Part shown: positions 37,201 through 48,302 of the stretch, piece after piece
Position numbering within the stretch: position 1 is the stretch's first letter
Layout of the letters: each line of letters opens with the position of its first letter
Assembly: GCF_050947875.1 (NCBI RefSeq)
Contig: NC_134569.1
Coordinates: 190,770,067 to 190,834,066 of the forward strand
Direction: 5' to 3'
DNA: 64,000 bases
Source: Dermacentor variabilis
Taxonomy: Eukaryota > Arthropoda > Arachnida > Ixodida > Ixodidae
The notes under the pieces: model-generated
Databases searched by the model: none
What the model saw: only the letters and a program-made list of their open reading frames with translations
Told to the model about the DNA's origin: nothing
Made by a program: the position numbers and the translations under genes

Positions 37201-38990
37201 GGGCCTTGACCTTCGTGGCCGGGCGGGTCTTGAAGAATGACGCCTCCCTGTTGCCCCACTGGGGCCCGGCTGCGGCTCTTCGGCTGTGTTGCTGTCCAGC
37301 GCCGCAGATGGTGTTTCGCTGGCCTAGTAATATGCCAACATAAAGAACGAGACTTTATAACACCTGTACACTGCATTTCGCATGCGATATGCTACTACTT
37401 TGCACTGTGTCACACCTGCACCCTCTCTTTGAAGGTGTACAGCTACAGACAACACAATTTCGATTTCAACACTCGGTCGAGTTGCTTCAGCCTGTACTAC
37501 CACTTCATTGGTCGAGTAGTTAAGAGGATCTAGACGGCACTATGCAGGGCATGTGTTGTCCACCACGATGGCACAATGTGCACACCTCAGGCTGCTCTGT
37601 ATTTCCTGCTGTATGCAACCATAGTGCACTTCCCTGACCTTCTTAGGCACTGGCATCACCATCGAAAAGCAAAACGCGAGTACACTTGCAAAATAGTATC
37701 CTCACCTCAGAGCTCCTCGAGACGAAGGTCTTTCCGAGCCCTGTTGCGCAGCCGCCCCCAACAAGTTGGAGGACGCGGCTTCTTGTGCCCCCGAGTCGGC
37801 CGCCGCCAGTTGCCCTGCAAGGAAACAGTGCGCTCGTAAGAATACGAACCGCATTCATTAAAGCCTACTTTTCACTCACCTCTGCTAGGCCGAAACATCG
37901 CCCGCGTCACGCCTCCATTTGTACACGAACTTGCACCACCACAGCCTCCACTCTCGCTCTGTCTTAACTGGCGGCTCTTCTGCATTGAGAAGGACCGCCA
38001 GTTGTTTCCATAAATCCTGTCTTTTAGCGGCCGAAAATTCCCCACCGAATTCCCCCGACCTACTAGCAAGCCGGGGGTTACTTTCCATAAAATTTACCAC
38101 AATTTCTTCTTGCCGAATGGCGATTTGACGCGCAGGCATGGTGCTGTGATGATCTTCGTCAATGTACAAACACAGGAAAACTGGCCGTCTGCAAGCAAGA
38201 CCGCCAAGTAAATGAACACATTTTCTGGGATGGTAGCCTTATTTTCCGACAAATAATTATCCTCCTGCTATTTCTTCTTTTGAAACCTGCAATTTAGTAG
38301 AAAAAGAACGCTCTTGTACACTGCCGTCTGTTCACAACTCAACGCTTAAAACGCACACTTACCAAATTTTCGGACGGCAGCAGAAGGGCAGCAGACGACT
38401 GCACAGCGGGGTCCCGCGCGTCTTCTTCGAGGGCTCCGCTGAAGCTTTGCCATTCTTTGCATGACCTTGGCGGTGCGCGAAAGCATTGAACACTCCCATT
38501 CTCAATATGAAACAGCCACAATAAAACTCGCACACGCGCTACGCCGGTTCCTTTCGTGTTTACTCAGCTCTACCCATTTTCAAAATAGGGCGCCATGTTG
38601 ACACGACGCCCCTCTGGCGGTGCTTGTTGACTGACATACACACGCAGAAACAAAGACCGTCGGTTTATGCTATCACCCAAACGTTGCTTCGCAACTATGT
38701 CAGCTGTAGCACAATTTATTCATTGAAATATAACATTTCTCACTTTTTTCTCCTATTCCCTTTACATGAAGCGACCGGAGCCACCGTGGCCAGTGCCCAG
38801 AACCGAGCGACGGCCACTGCACTCGATTACGACACACCCGAGTCGTTCTACACTAGCCGGGCGCGATCTCTCGTGCGATGTGAAGCGTTCAAGAGCGCGC
38901 GCTGGTAGTGCACGCTGACGTCACGAGTGGGCAGGCGGTCGGCTTATTACATGCGACTTTCGCGGCGGCGAACGTTACAGAATACGTCCC
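34215..38990 (-). mobile_element. Myb/SANT-encoding element, copy B (more complete)
   Basis: Counterpart of 7030-11190. Similarity ends after CAGAATACGTCCCC at about 38990. Contains a seven-exon minus-strand gene and a shared upstream region (38520-38990) with ACCCATTTTCAAAATAGGGC and TGACGTCACG, a CRE-like site at about 38916. PIF/Harbinger transposons encode a Myb-like partner protein; no Harbinger nuclease is visible here, so the element would be non-autonomous or a mobile derivative. The left terminus is uncertain. Confidence 0.65.
34823..38196 (-). pseudogene. Myb/SANT-like DNA-binding protein gene, seven exons, one premature stop
   Basis: Predicted DNA-binding protein with a C-terminal coiled coil. 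A leader exon ends at a TTTG/GTAAGT donor near 38363. Exon 2 (38196-37880): start MPARQIAIRQEE at 38139, Myb/SANT-like domain with NFMESNPRLASRSGEFGGEF, QDLWKQLAVLLNAEEP and REWRLWWCKFVYKWRRDAG. It ends SA-stop where copy A has SEQ, a GAG-to-TAG change at 37887-37885. Exon 3 (37814-37706) and exon 4 (37323-37194, LDSNTAEEPQPGPSGATGRR) are low-complexity linkers. Exon 5 starts 37118 (VQLRERRAYGDVRTMHYTKF). Exon 6 is 36236-36100 (NLLQQAALDGARTVHVAQSQ). Exon 7 (35011-34823) reads MERIADSLERLGNVMGRQEN then LLQEQLAPVRTLAAALT, a leucine heptad. Most junctions have GT and AG; the exon 5 donor and the phase into exon 7 (an in-frame TAA right after its AG) are unresolved. Confidence 0.65.
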
Positions 38991-39591
38991 CTGGTAACTC
39001 TGTGCGCTTCGAAAACGGCGTCGTTGCATTCGCTACATTTGACGATTTTTTTCCCTCAAATTTGGCAGGCAGTCTGGCAACATTGACCCGCAAAGCTGGC
39101 AACAGGTTTAAACCACACCAGTCAGAACTCTTCCGGTTTAGCGGTGACTCGCAAGTACAGTCGTTTGAAAGCAGTAGCTGTTCAACAAACAGCGTAATTT
39201 ACAGAACAAGCTTACCTTGCACAAGCGGGTGTTCGAGGGCGTCAAGTTCTCCCGGCCAATTCTGTGCAGCCATGCAAAACGTCAATCCCGTTCGTCTTTC
39301 CCGCATGGAATGCAGAAAAATGCCGTTCCGGACTCTGTAGTGCTGTGGCCAGCGACAACGCGCGCGCGTTCTACGTTCGCGCTACGTCCGCTTCGCTAGT
39401 GTTCGACGTGCCTACAGAAAGCGCTTAGAAATTGGGAGGGCAAAGGCATAAAAAGGTCACGTGACACGAGTTACCCAATCACCGGCGGCCGGGGATGGCG
39501 GCGGCATCGGCAAACAAATGCTGTACTCTGTAGGTAGCCTATGAGGTAGCGCCGTTCCTCCTCGTCCGGCGTCTCCTTCTAATGGTCTCCT
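38991..39591 (+). other. CpG-rich, promoter-like host segment
   Basis: GC-rich DNA left of the MULE. Contains ATAAAAA at 39448-39454, an E-box in TCACGTGAC at 39457-39465 and CCAAT at 39475-39479. A short ATG frame follows near 39494 and stops after 12 codons. It joins conceptually to 48271-48302 and 54328 onward, where a good splice donor GAG/GTGAGA sits at 54388. It may be the 5-prime end of a host gene split by insertions. Confidence 0.35.
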
Positions 39592-39675
39592 CGCGGCTTG
39601 GGGTGCGACTGTTTTCACAATAAATCCGTGCAGGGGCGGAGCCTCGCCTCGATGACGTGCACCATTTTCTTTTTT

Positions 39676-40550
39676 AACGCGATAGCGTTAAGGAGCTCGT
39701 GTCGCGGAAAAGCCGGTGTCGTCGGCGTCGGTGTCGGCGTCCGCGACGTTGGCCGTGAGCGATAAATCATGGCAGGCACTTCATAAATAAAAAGCAACTT
39801 CCAAGATGGGCTGGGTGGGAATCGAACCAGGGTCTCCGGAGTGTGAGACGGAGACGCTACCACTCAGCCACGAGTTCGATGCTTGAAAGCGGTACAAAAG
39901 CGCGTCTAGTGAATGCGGTGTTGCCTTAGAAACGAGCCGTAGAAAGTTATACTGCGGTGTATATCGGTAATTATGAGCATGTAACTTACAGAAGTCGCAT
40001 TTACACGAATAGCGAAGTACGTTTCCGCTACATTTCTTCTGCGCTTACCACACACGCAGAGCCATCTTGCGGCAAACAATAGACCCCCTCCTCTCAATGT
40101 ACGGCGCTGCCCCGACAGGTGGCGCGCCGCGCGCGCATTGGGGCTGTGCGCGGACCGGTGCCAGGCGCCTCGCGTCCCCGACTCCCTCTCCCCTGACGAC
40201 GCTTCGCCGTGCTCCCACACGGGTTGCAGAATCAAGCGCCGTTCCTTTCTTTAGATTACTATCTATCTATCTCTCTGCCCGTGCCGATCACGACGTTTGG
40301 CTGGCGTAGATCGTTTCCCCCTCCGAGACACCGAGTTCTTTGCTTCGTTCCGTTTGTTCAGGCGCGCGTTTCGTTGCCGCGCCGAACGCTGCGTTGCTCG
40401 ACGCTCACCGCGTGATAGGTGGGCGCAGAGTCCGATGCGGGGCGCCTCGTAAGTGATCACTGTCTGAGCGCATTGTCTTACACCCCTTGGCGGGTCGACG
40501 GCAACGCTGTCGCGTTCCACTCTTGAAGGCGAAGCTTAAGCGTCCTCCAA
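39676..40550 (-). mobile_element. tRNA-derived SINE-containing insertion in the MULE arm
   Basis: The opposite arm is continuous here (TTTTCTTTTTTTTCCCC), so about 875 bp were inserted into the T-run. On the minus strand a Pol III A box (TGGCTGAGTGG, 39870-39860) and a consensus B box (GGTTCGATTCC, 39828-39818) are spaced like those of a tRNA. The ends share AACGCGATAGCGTT (39676) and, inverted, AACGCGACAGCGTT (near 40500-40515). The remainder (39905-40548) is GC-rich and non-coding. Confidence 0.75.
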
Positions 40551-40655
40551 TTTTTTTTCCCCTCTGTTTGGCGGCGCGGTCGGTGTGCGGCGCTTCAGTG
40601 GAGTGAAATGTTGGCGCGCGTTTTGTTTCGCTGGCGAATGCGCGGAATGCAACGA

Positions 40656-42415
40656 TGAGCGAGCCTCTCTCCCATGACTACCTGTAGTCAGACGATAAGC
40701 TTTTTGAGAGGTCCTGGGCTGCCGTCAACGAGAGGTATGCTGTGCGGACATCAGGAGACCTGACCAAGCCGTCTAAATGTAAGGATGTATCGAGTGCTTC
40801 TTAATGTTTCGCCCTGCGTGTAGATTTAACATTGTAAAACGCAGTAGTAATTTTAACCAGGGACTCAACCTGGCAGAACGACTTGTTTTCAGTTGCGGTT
40901 AGTGCGCAACACTAGACAATTGATTCATCTTGATTCGCTTTTTTGAAAATGGGGTTATATATTGTTCTGGTTACCGGTTCAGAGTTCCCCTAGCACCGAT
41001 TTAATTCGGTTTGAGTGGAGTATTGTCCTGGTTACCGCGACATGACCTGATCTTCAGAAATTCTGATAAGTGTAATAAATGGAAAATTAACAATTGTTAC
41101 TTTTCGGTTTTCAATCATGATTACAACCGCGCACGCAAGGTAACCACGAATACAAAAAATGAAAGGTCTGCCCCTGTGCTCTTTACATATTTGATTTGAA
41201 TTCAAGACAGAGCTGCGCTTGGACGTTTGTTTTGTATGCATCTGCGCTTTTTTTTAATACTGAGAAAGCAGTCGTGCGCAACACGGGACACGAATTTCGG
41301 TGGGACTGTACTATGTAGCTAGAACGGCCACCATAGCTGTAGTCCATGTCCTGACACGGCCGTCTGTGCCATCCATGGTCCTGCTACAAGGCATAGGCCT
41401 GATATTGAACTCTGTATACGAGAAGCTGAATCGTCAGCGTCGAGCTTTATTTGTCGTGTTATATTAAAATCCCAAAGCCCAACCAAACTGTAACATGTTG
41501 GTTTTTTGGCGCTGCTTGCAAGAGATTACTTAAGACCACACAAAAAAGTCTCTGTAATTAATATTAATTATTATTATTATGGCTGAGGAGAGCCAGAATT
41601 TCTAGCCAGAGGCATGCAGATCTTAAGGTTTATTTGCTGCCCATAAACAAAAACTAAAGCCAGATTCGTTATTGCCTCTGCCATGCATAAAACTAGGCGC
41701 CGTCATTAAATCGTCTTTATTGTTTATTTTTAGCCAATGTCGCCTTCTCCACAATCCACTGCGGATGTCAAATCTCTCTGGGGAATGTGCCATTTCGAGT
41801 TGTGAAGGAAACAGTCAGTCTGCAAGTTCGGAATGGAATACTACAACAAGACTCTGGGAGAAAAAGACCAGGTATGTTACATGGATGCGCTTGCAAACAC
41901 TTCACTCTCATGCAGATATCCAGCAGCCTTCCAACTCAAAGATTGTGTGCAAGCAGAGTAAAGAGGCTACTTCGCGACAGCTGTTTTTAACTTATTTTCC
42001 CTTATACAATGTCCCGTTCAGGGCCCTCAGGTTGGTACTAGTAAATGAATAGATTTAGGAAAAGACCATTATGGCTGTGTACCAGGCACATAACCGCTGG
42101 TTGGAGTGGCCCAGTCCCCCAAGAAATCTTCACTTTTGCTGGGATGTCCTTTACCACCTCTCCCACCTGTGGCGTTTTCCCCTCCGCCCCCCCCCCCCCT
42201 CATTCAGTAGTTGCAAGCCAAACAAAATCCTGGCTACATGCCTGATGTGAACTATGGAAGCATTTCACTGTTGTTTGTACTTACCAAAGCCGCATGATGT
42301 TACAGTTGACCTGTGTGTCTTTTAACATGCATGTAAGAACACCAGAAATAAGTATACTTTATTTAATTTACAGGATTCAAGCACCACTGACCACTGACTG
42401 GCCGAAGGAGGTGTA
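40656..42415 (+). pseudogene. Decayed mirror copy of MULE transposase exons 1-3
   Basis: Exon 1 begins ATG at 40656 but reads MSEPLSHDYL-stop: about 21 codons after MSEP are deleted and a TAG lies in the remainder. The donor (TCTAAAT/GTAAGG) persists. Exon 2 (after TTTATTTTTAG near 41732) reads NVAFSTIHCGCQISLGNVPF, then shifts frame. Exon 3 starts after TTAATTTACAG at 42373 and ends after about 42 bp. There is no exon 4 on this strand, so it is not a gene. Confidence 0.85.
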
Positions 42416-43422
42416 CAAGGTGTAAGGTGCAAAAAAGGGGGTTCATGAGACTTTTCCCCTTTCCGTAGAACGGCTATGTAGTACGCACCATACTAACGAC
42501 TGATGCACCATACATCAGGTCGCATGTTTTCGTTACATGATGGGCAAAAACTAGGCAGCTCAACATTGACTCTTTTGAGTTCCACGATACTAAAGTACAT
42601 GTTGAGACTAATTGAAAAATACTAGCTGATAAATGCCAAGTTTAGACGATTGCCTATTTTCTTGTGCATTCCTGTTCCCTATGCAACCCATTTTTATATC
42701 CCCATTCCCATAGGGTGCCATTGAAAAATGTTTTAAGTCTGGATAATGAAACAGCTCCCTCAAGTCACTAGTATCAGTACGTATACCTAAAGCATTTCGC
42801 TGAAAGGGTAGTTCTCATAATTGCCCTCGAAAATGGCCAGTTTGCCCAGCCTCTAATTCCAGTCACAACTGTTCAAGTACACTTGGCGAAATTGCTCTAC
42901 TGCGTAGGTAACCATAATTCACATTTTCAAAATAAACTCTTGGTGCACATTAGGCATTCTCTCAAATGTGCTTTATTCACAGTCGATGCATATTACAAGC
43001 ACACTACTGAACATTTCTTGAAGTAAACACCAGACAAAAATGTAATAACATGTTTTCATATAAAATAGCTGCTATATTAAAATGTTAAAAGGAAAGTATA
43101 AAAGCAAGGACTTTCATGAAAATACAGAAGGGATGCAACATTACAAGCAGTTTTATACAGATACATTGAAAGCACATGCCTAGAAACATAGTTTTATAGA
43201 ATCAATGAATTGAGTCACCGACACGAAACATTAAGGCAGTATTTCTACACATACACAGCCGTTGCCATGGTTGCAATTACATGACTATAATGGAGTCTAG
43301 TATAAAACAGCATATTCATCTTAAAAGCTCCAAACATTCTAAAACATATTTACACCTATTTAAAACACTCTGCTTAAGCTCAAGTTATGCATGGTAAAAA
43401 TTGAGTTTTGTAAAGTTTTGTA
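42416..43422. other. MULE internal non-coding region
   Basis: AT-rich sequence inside the element beyond the left arm and past the 3-prime end of the transposase gene. No open frame of note; presumably 3-prime UTR and spacer. Confidence 0.5.
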
Positions 43423-43490
43423 AACTGCGGAATTTTTCGTTTTTCCAATACTCTGAGGCGATAAGGACTTCAAATGCCTTCTCAAACTCC
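43423..43490 (-). repeat. Duplicated scrap of MULE exon 4
   Basis: About 68 bp nearly identical to 44601-44670 in the same orientation (shared TTTTCCAATACTCTGAGGCG). It lies 125 bp past the transposase stop codon and encodes part of the segment equivalent to VASEYWKNEKFRS. Confidence 0.9.
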
Positions 43491-43614
43491 TTAAAAAATA
43501 TGAAAAAAAAAACACCGAGTGGCAATCTCTAACGTTTTCCCGTGACCCTTTCCTAGCAGCCCGAGCCAAAGCTCCTGTGAAGAATCAACGAATCAATGGC
43601 ACAGTGACAGCACA

Positions 43615-46600
43615 CTATAGGCGCCTTCTCTTTGGAAGAGGCTTCAGAGACGAGCATCCCTTTGTCGGTGAGCCCCGAATGTGAAGGCCAGAACTCTGTG
43701 GCACAGATTCAGCCAACTTACGGAAGGTGACTTGCAATAAGCCCCTAGCCTCCAACAGTGTTTGAACGTCGTGGCAGCAGTAAAGGAGGGAACTGCACTT
43801 TTCAAGTTCCTCGGTTATACATTTGCGCAACTCCGAGACTGAGGGGACTGCTGTCCCAGGAACCATGGCAACCACAGGCTGTAAAGGCACTTGCCAAAAG
43901 CTTGGCTCAATGGCAAAGGGAATGCCCGGCTCTGATACTGCTGTACCAAGACCCTGTGATGACACTTCAGAAGGGCTGGGCTCATTGACAAGGGGAATCT
44001 CAGAACCTGTTTCTGATTCTAGACAGCTTCCAAGTGTAATTTGCGGTCGACTGAGGTAACTCTGCGGAAGAGAGGAAAAGCGCCACCTGTCGCTGTACTT
44101 AAAAACAACACAAAAGTGTTTGCATGGGTACTTGTGCTTTCTAAAGTCGGGGCAGGTACAAGATGGCTTGGTGAAGTCGACTGTGTACACATCATCATCA
44201 CTTCTTTCAGAATGAACCGAGAACATGCCTTCAGTGGGCAGCTCTTTCATGTCTGTGTGGCTGTATTCCTCTGCGTTAACGAGCCGTCTCAGCATAGGTT
44301 TAAGAAACCCGTGAGGCCGGCTGTGCAGGTATGCAGGAATATTTTCGCTGTACTGTCTGTACACTGATGACTGCCTCCTTGCTGCCTCATGGAATTTCAC
44401 TTCATTGTCGGGAAGGTAGCCATGGACGGCAGCTGTGATTAGGGATGTTAACGACCGTTTCCCACTGGCACTTTTCACATACTGTGCCTTCAACACCCTG
44501 TTTTGGGCCTCAATGCCGTTATTTGTGGTCAAGACAACATCAAACTCCAGCCTGTAAGACATGACCCACAGCTCCTTTACAGACAGCCACACTGCTTCAA
44601 AGTAACTGCGGAATTTTTCATTTTTCCAATACTCTGAGGCGACAAGGACTTCAAATTCCTTGTCAAACTCATCCTGATTTGAAGCACTGGCTAAGCGTTT
44701 CATGAGTCTCAGGGCATCATCCGGATCGGATATACTGTTTTCCTTTCTGCGCAGCCACCTTTGCCATGCTTGTAGTCTATGGAAGTCACAGATGGAGATT
44801 TGACTCTCTGGGAACACTTGCTTGATGGCACTTATTTCTGCCTTGCTGTAATCTACCAACCAGTACTGTGGGGACCAGTTATCACACCACTGCTTGAAAA
44901 CGTCTAATGCATCAGCGATACAGTGGGTCGTCTCAAACTGTACGATAAACACACCAGCTGGTGTGTATCCCGACGGTGTTTCCACAACAAGCAAGAAAAG
45001 TGGTAAGGCATAATCACTAGTCTTGTGTGTTGCGTCCAGGCAAACTACTGAGCCTCCGTACTTTTTAAGCATGTTTCTCATGAACACTGTCTGAAAGCAG
45101 AACAGCAACGTGTCTTCACACTCGCTGGCAATGCTCTCTTCCACGTTCGAGTCGTTGCTACCCACGCAGCTGCGTGCTGCATATGGCCGAAAGAAAATGG
45201 AGGATTCGGGTTGCTCACCCCTGATCTTGTCAATAAGGACGCTAGCATTTTCTTGATCGACTGTACTGAAGCGGTCTTTCTTAAGAACAGCTTGGATCTG
45301 GTTGCTGATATCACGATGTGTTGGGAAAAAGGCCCTGCAGCTGCTATCAGGCTTTTCCTTATTTGCAAAAAGTACTTCGTGCACGTAATAGTGCAGACAC
45401 TTTTTCACATCTGATACAGATGTCATTCCTTCCCTTGCCAACATTTGAATTCGCTCAGCAATGTTCCTGTCCATGCTTCGGCTAAAAGCTTCCATGTCCT
45501 TGTAACCATGGTTACGATGGCAACCGCAGTTGGCAATTTTAATGTATATCCGCGTCTCTTTGGCCACAGTCTGCTGCTCTGCGTCAAGCACCTCCTGCAG
45601 CTGCTTGGCCTTGTCTGCTTTTAGCCGACCCTCTTTCGTCTGGCCGCATGGCTGGGAAAGATCCACCTAGAAAGTAGGCATTGTTACGTATATTGAGCAT
45701 ACTTTATGGTTTAAAACAGCGCGACAAGATGAGAAGAAAGTGAAGACAAGACAGAAGACAGCGCTGAACTAACAACTGTAAATTTATCTCCACTTGCCCA
45801 TTATATACACGTGGGAAATGCCAAAATAAGCAGAGTGCGAAAGATAAAAGGAGTACAACACATACAGCCTCCGCTTGGATGCCGAAAATGTATGTGCTGT
45901 ACTCTTCTTATCTTTCGCAGTTTTTTTTTTGCCATTTCCCACGTGTACTCGTATATATACTGGAAATAGTGGAAATAAACTTTCTGTTCTTGGTTCAGTG
46001 CTGTCGTCTGTCTCGTCTTCACTTTGTCCTCATATTGTCACGCTGTTTTAAACCATAATGACCATTGCTGCTTGAGCTAGTAAACCAACTAGCTCAAACA
46101 AACCTTTCATTGAGCATACGTCAACTAAGTCTAACATGCCCCATCTTATGCCACGACAAATTTGCCTGCACTGCGCACCAAGGGCAACAGGAAAAGCCGA
46201 TATTAGGGAGTTTTACCAGACCGTTCTTTAGCCCCAATAACGATACCATAACGATGCACAACGCGTATTCAAGGCTGTCAGAGGGGAGAGAAGGTATCCT
46301 TATCGGATCCCTCTACTAAAATTCCCAATATCACCAGAAGTAGAAGCAATGATAGTGGACATAAGCTACAAATTTCTCACGAGCCACTACAAGGACAATG
46401 TAATAATGTTTTAAAACTGCTTGTTTCGTGTCTGCTTGCAGACATAAATGCCATGATAAAGGTGCCCAGAAAATAACCTGCAAACATTTTTTACTTGTGG
46501 TTGCGCATTACGTACCTGGAAATCTGGGTACAATTCAATCCACTTCAAATTCATTGTTGCTGCACACCCTTTCTTCTTTGTGCCTTGGAGGTTCATTCGC

Positions 46601-48062
46601 TTCTTCTCGTACACCTCCTTCGGCCAGTCAGTGGTGCTTGAACCCTGTGAATGAAATCATCAATACTTATTTCAGGTTGAAACCTAAAGTAACCTAAAGT
46701 AAATCCTCTTTACACTGCCTGTACACAATCTTTAAATTTGGAACGCTGCTGGATATCTGCACGACACTGAAACGTTCGCAAGTGCATCATCATGTAACAT
46801 ACCTGGTCTTTGTTTTTCTCTCGAGTCTTTTTGTAGTATTCCGTTCCAAATATGCAGACTTTGAAGGTTTCTTTGATAACCACAAACGGTACATTGTCTA
46901 GAGAGATTCTGCACCCGGAGTGGATCATGGAGAAGACGACATTGGCTGAAAATAAACAATAAAGACGATTTAATGAAGGTGCCTAGATTTATGCATGGCA
47001 CAGGGCAATATCAAATCTAGTTTTAGTTTGTGTAATGTAATGGCAGCAAAGAAACTAAGATGCACTGCCTCTAGCAAGAAAATCTGGCTCTCCTCAACGA
47101 GAATAATAATTATAACTATTATTATTAATTACCCATACTTTTTGTATGGTTTTAAAAAAGTGAGAACTTTAAAGCAGCACGAACGTGCTACAGTTTGGTT
47201 GGGCCTTGGGATTTTAATATAATACGACAAAAAGCTCGACGCTGCAGCTTCAGCTCATATACAGAGTTCAACATCAGGCCTATGCCTTGCTCTAGACGTC
47301 CAATTCACACTTCTAGCAGGACCACGGATGGCACACACGGCCATGTCACGACATGGAGTACAGCCCCACCGCAAATAGTGTCTCGTGTTGCGCGCGATTG
47401 CTTTTTCAATGTTCAAAAAAAGCGCAGATGCATACAAAACAAACGCCCAAGCGCAGCTGTCTTGAATTCAAATCAAATATGTAAAGAGCACAGGGGCAGA
47501 CCTTTCATTTTTTGTATTCGTGGTTACTTTGCGTGCGCGGTTGTAATCATGACTGAAAACCAAAAAATAACAATTGTTAATTTTACGTTTATCAGAATTT
47601 CTGAAAATCGGGTCATGTCGCGGTAACCAGAACAATACTCCACTCAAACCGAATTAAATAGGTGCTAGGGGAACTCCGAACCGGTAACCAGAACAATATA
47701 TAACCCCATCTTCAAAAAGGCGAATCAAGATGAATCAATTGTCTAGTGTTGCACACTAACCACAACTGAAAACAAGTCGCTCTGCCAGGTTGAGTCCCTG
47801 GTTAAAATTACTACGTTTTACAATGATAAATCTATGCGCAGAGCGAAACATTAAGAAGCAGTCGATACCACTTACATTTAGACGGCTTGTTCAGGTCTCT
47901 TGATGTCCGCACAGCACACCTCTCGTTGACGGCAGCCAAGGACCTCTCAAAAAGCTTAAGCTCAACGTCTGACTTCAGGTAGCCATGGGAGTAGCCGTCT
48001 TCATGATGATGTAACCCTTGTAGGTACTTTTCGATCACCTTCTGTCGGTCAGGCTCGCTCAT
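43615..48062 (-). CDS. MULE transposase, four exons, intact (836 aa)
   Basis: DDE transposase that would cut and rejoin this element's ends. Exons: 48062-47876 (ATG in the right arm; donor AAAT/GTAAGT), 46945-46803 (acceptor TTTATTTTCAG, donor CAG/GTATGT), 46644-46516 (acceptor TTCATTCACAG, donor CAG/GTACGT), 45666-43615 (acceptor ACTTTCTAG). The phases join into one frame of 62+48+43+683 residues with no stop. Exons 2-3 hold a Cys-rich segment (VCIFGTEYYKKTREK, KKKGCAATMNLKWIELYP) like the FAR1/CaRF-type zinc DNA-binding regions of MULEs (inference). Exon 4 has the catalytic triad at its residues D211 (VVCLDATHKTSDY), D272 (WLVDYSKAEISAI) and E386 (TTNNGIEAQNRVLK), then a SWIM zinc finger CTCPDFRKHKYPCKHFCVVF (503-522) and a basic tail ending PKRRRL. 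Length and domain order are normal for the family. A domesticated gene is an alternative, but the terminal repeats and target duplication argue for a mobile one. Confidence 0.92.
45704..46058. repeat. Fold-back element in MULE intron 3
   Basis: Inverted repeat with arms of about 170 bp: TTATGGTTTAAAACAGCG at 45704 pairs with CGCTGTTTTAAACCATAA at 46058. Inner pairing covers ACACGTGGGAAATG and GTGCGAAAGATAA. The loop lies near 45878. The arms differ at roughly one position in seven by eye. Lying within an intron, it does not interrupt the reading frame. Confidence 0.85.
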
Positions 48063-48270
48063 CGTTGCATTCCGTGTGAAACAAAACAATGCACGTCGCA
48101 AATATGATTATGCGCGCCAACTTCTCGCTCACGTGGAGTGAGCTGATCCGAACTGAAGCGCCGCACACCGACCGCGCCGCCAAACAGAGGGGAAAAAAAA
48201 GAAAATGGTGATACGTCATCGAGGCGAGGCTCCGCCCCTGCACGGATTTTTTGTGAAAACAGTCGCACCC
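46602..48270 (-). repeat. Right arm (inverted repeat) of the MULE
   Basis: Partner of 39601-42415. It carries the functional leader, exons 1 and 2, and the first about 43 bp of exon 3 of the transposase gene, so the promoter presumably lies within this arm (48063-48270). Confidence 0.9.
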
Positions 48271-48302
48271 CGCGGCTTGCGCTTGCCTTCGTCACTCGCC
48301 CT

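Larger units (their letters stand above)
39601..42415 (+). repeat. Left arm (inverted repeat) of the MULE, with later insertion
   Basis: Reverse-complement similarity with 46602-48270, running through outer end, leader, exon 1, intron 1, exon 2, intron 2 and the start of exon 3 (TTCAAGCACCACTGAC...GAGGTGTACA at 42376-42413). Longer than its partner because of the insertion at 39676-40550 and about 330 extra bp in intron 2. Confidence 0.9.
39601..48270 (-). mobile_element. Mutator-like (MULE) transposon, complete, with intact transposase gene
   Basis: Ends GGGTGCGACTGTTTTCACA (39601) and, inverted, TGTGAAAACAGTCGCACCC (48270). Flanked by a perfect 9-bp direct duplication CGCGGCTTG at 39592-39600 and 48271-48279; 9 bp is the hallmark of the Mutator superfamily. 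The arms are inverted copies about 1.7 kb long and reach into the third exon of the transposase gene. Length 8,670 bp, of which about 875 bp is a later insertion in the left arm and about 355 bp a fold-back element in an intron. Confidence 0.93.

Noticed and set aside
39818..39874. A tRNA gene on the minus strand
   Set aside because: A and B boxes are present, but the acceptor and T stems do not pair properly and the sequence lies in a larger insertion typical of a tRNA-derived SINE.
45666..45666. GTG start for the MULE transposase at 45666
   Set aside because: The GTG directly follows a good splice acceptor (ACTTTCTAG), and upstream exons in matching phase supply a true ATG at 48062.
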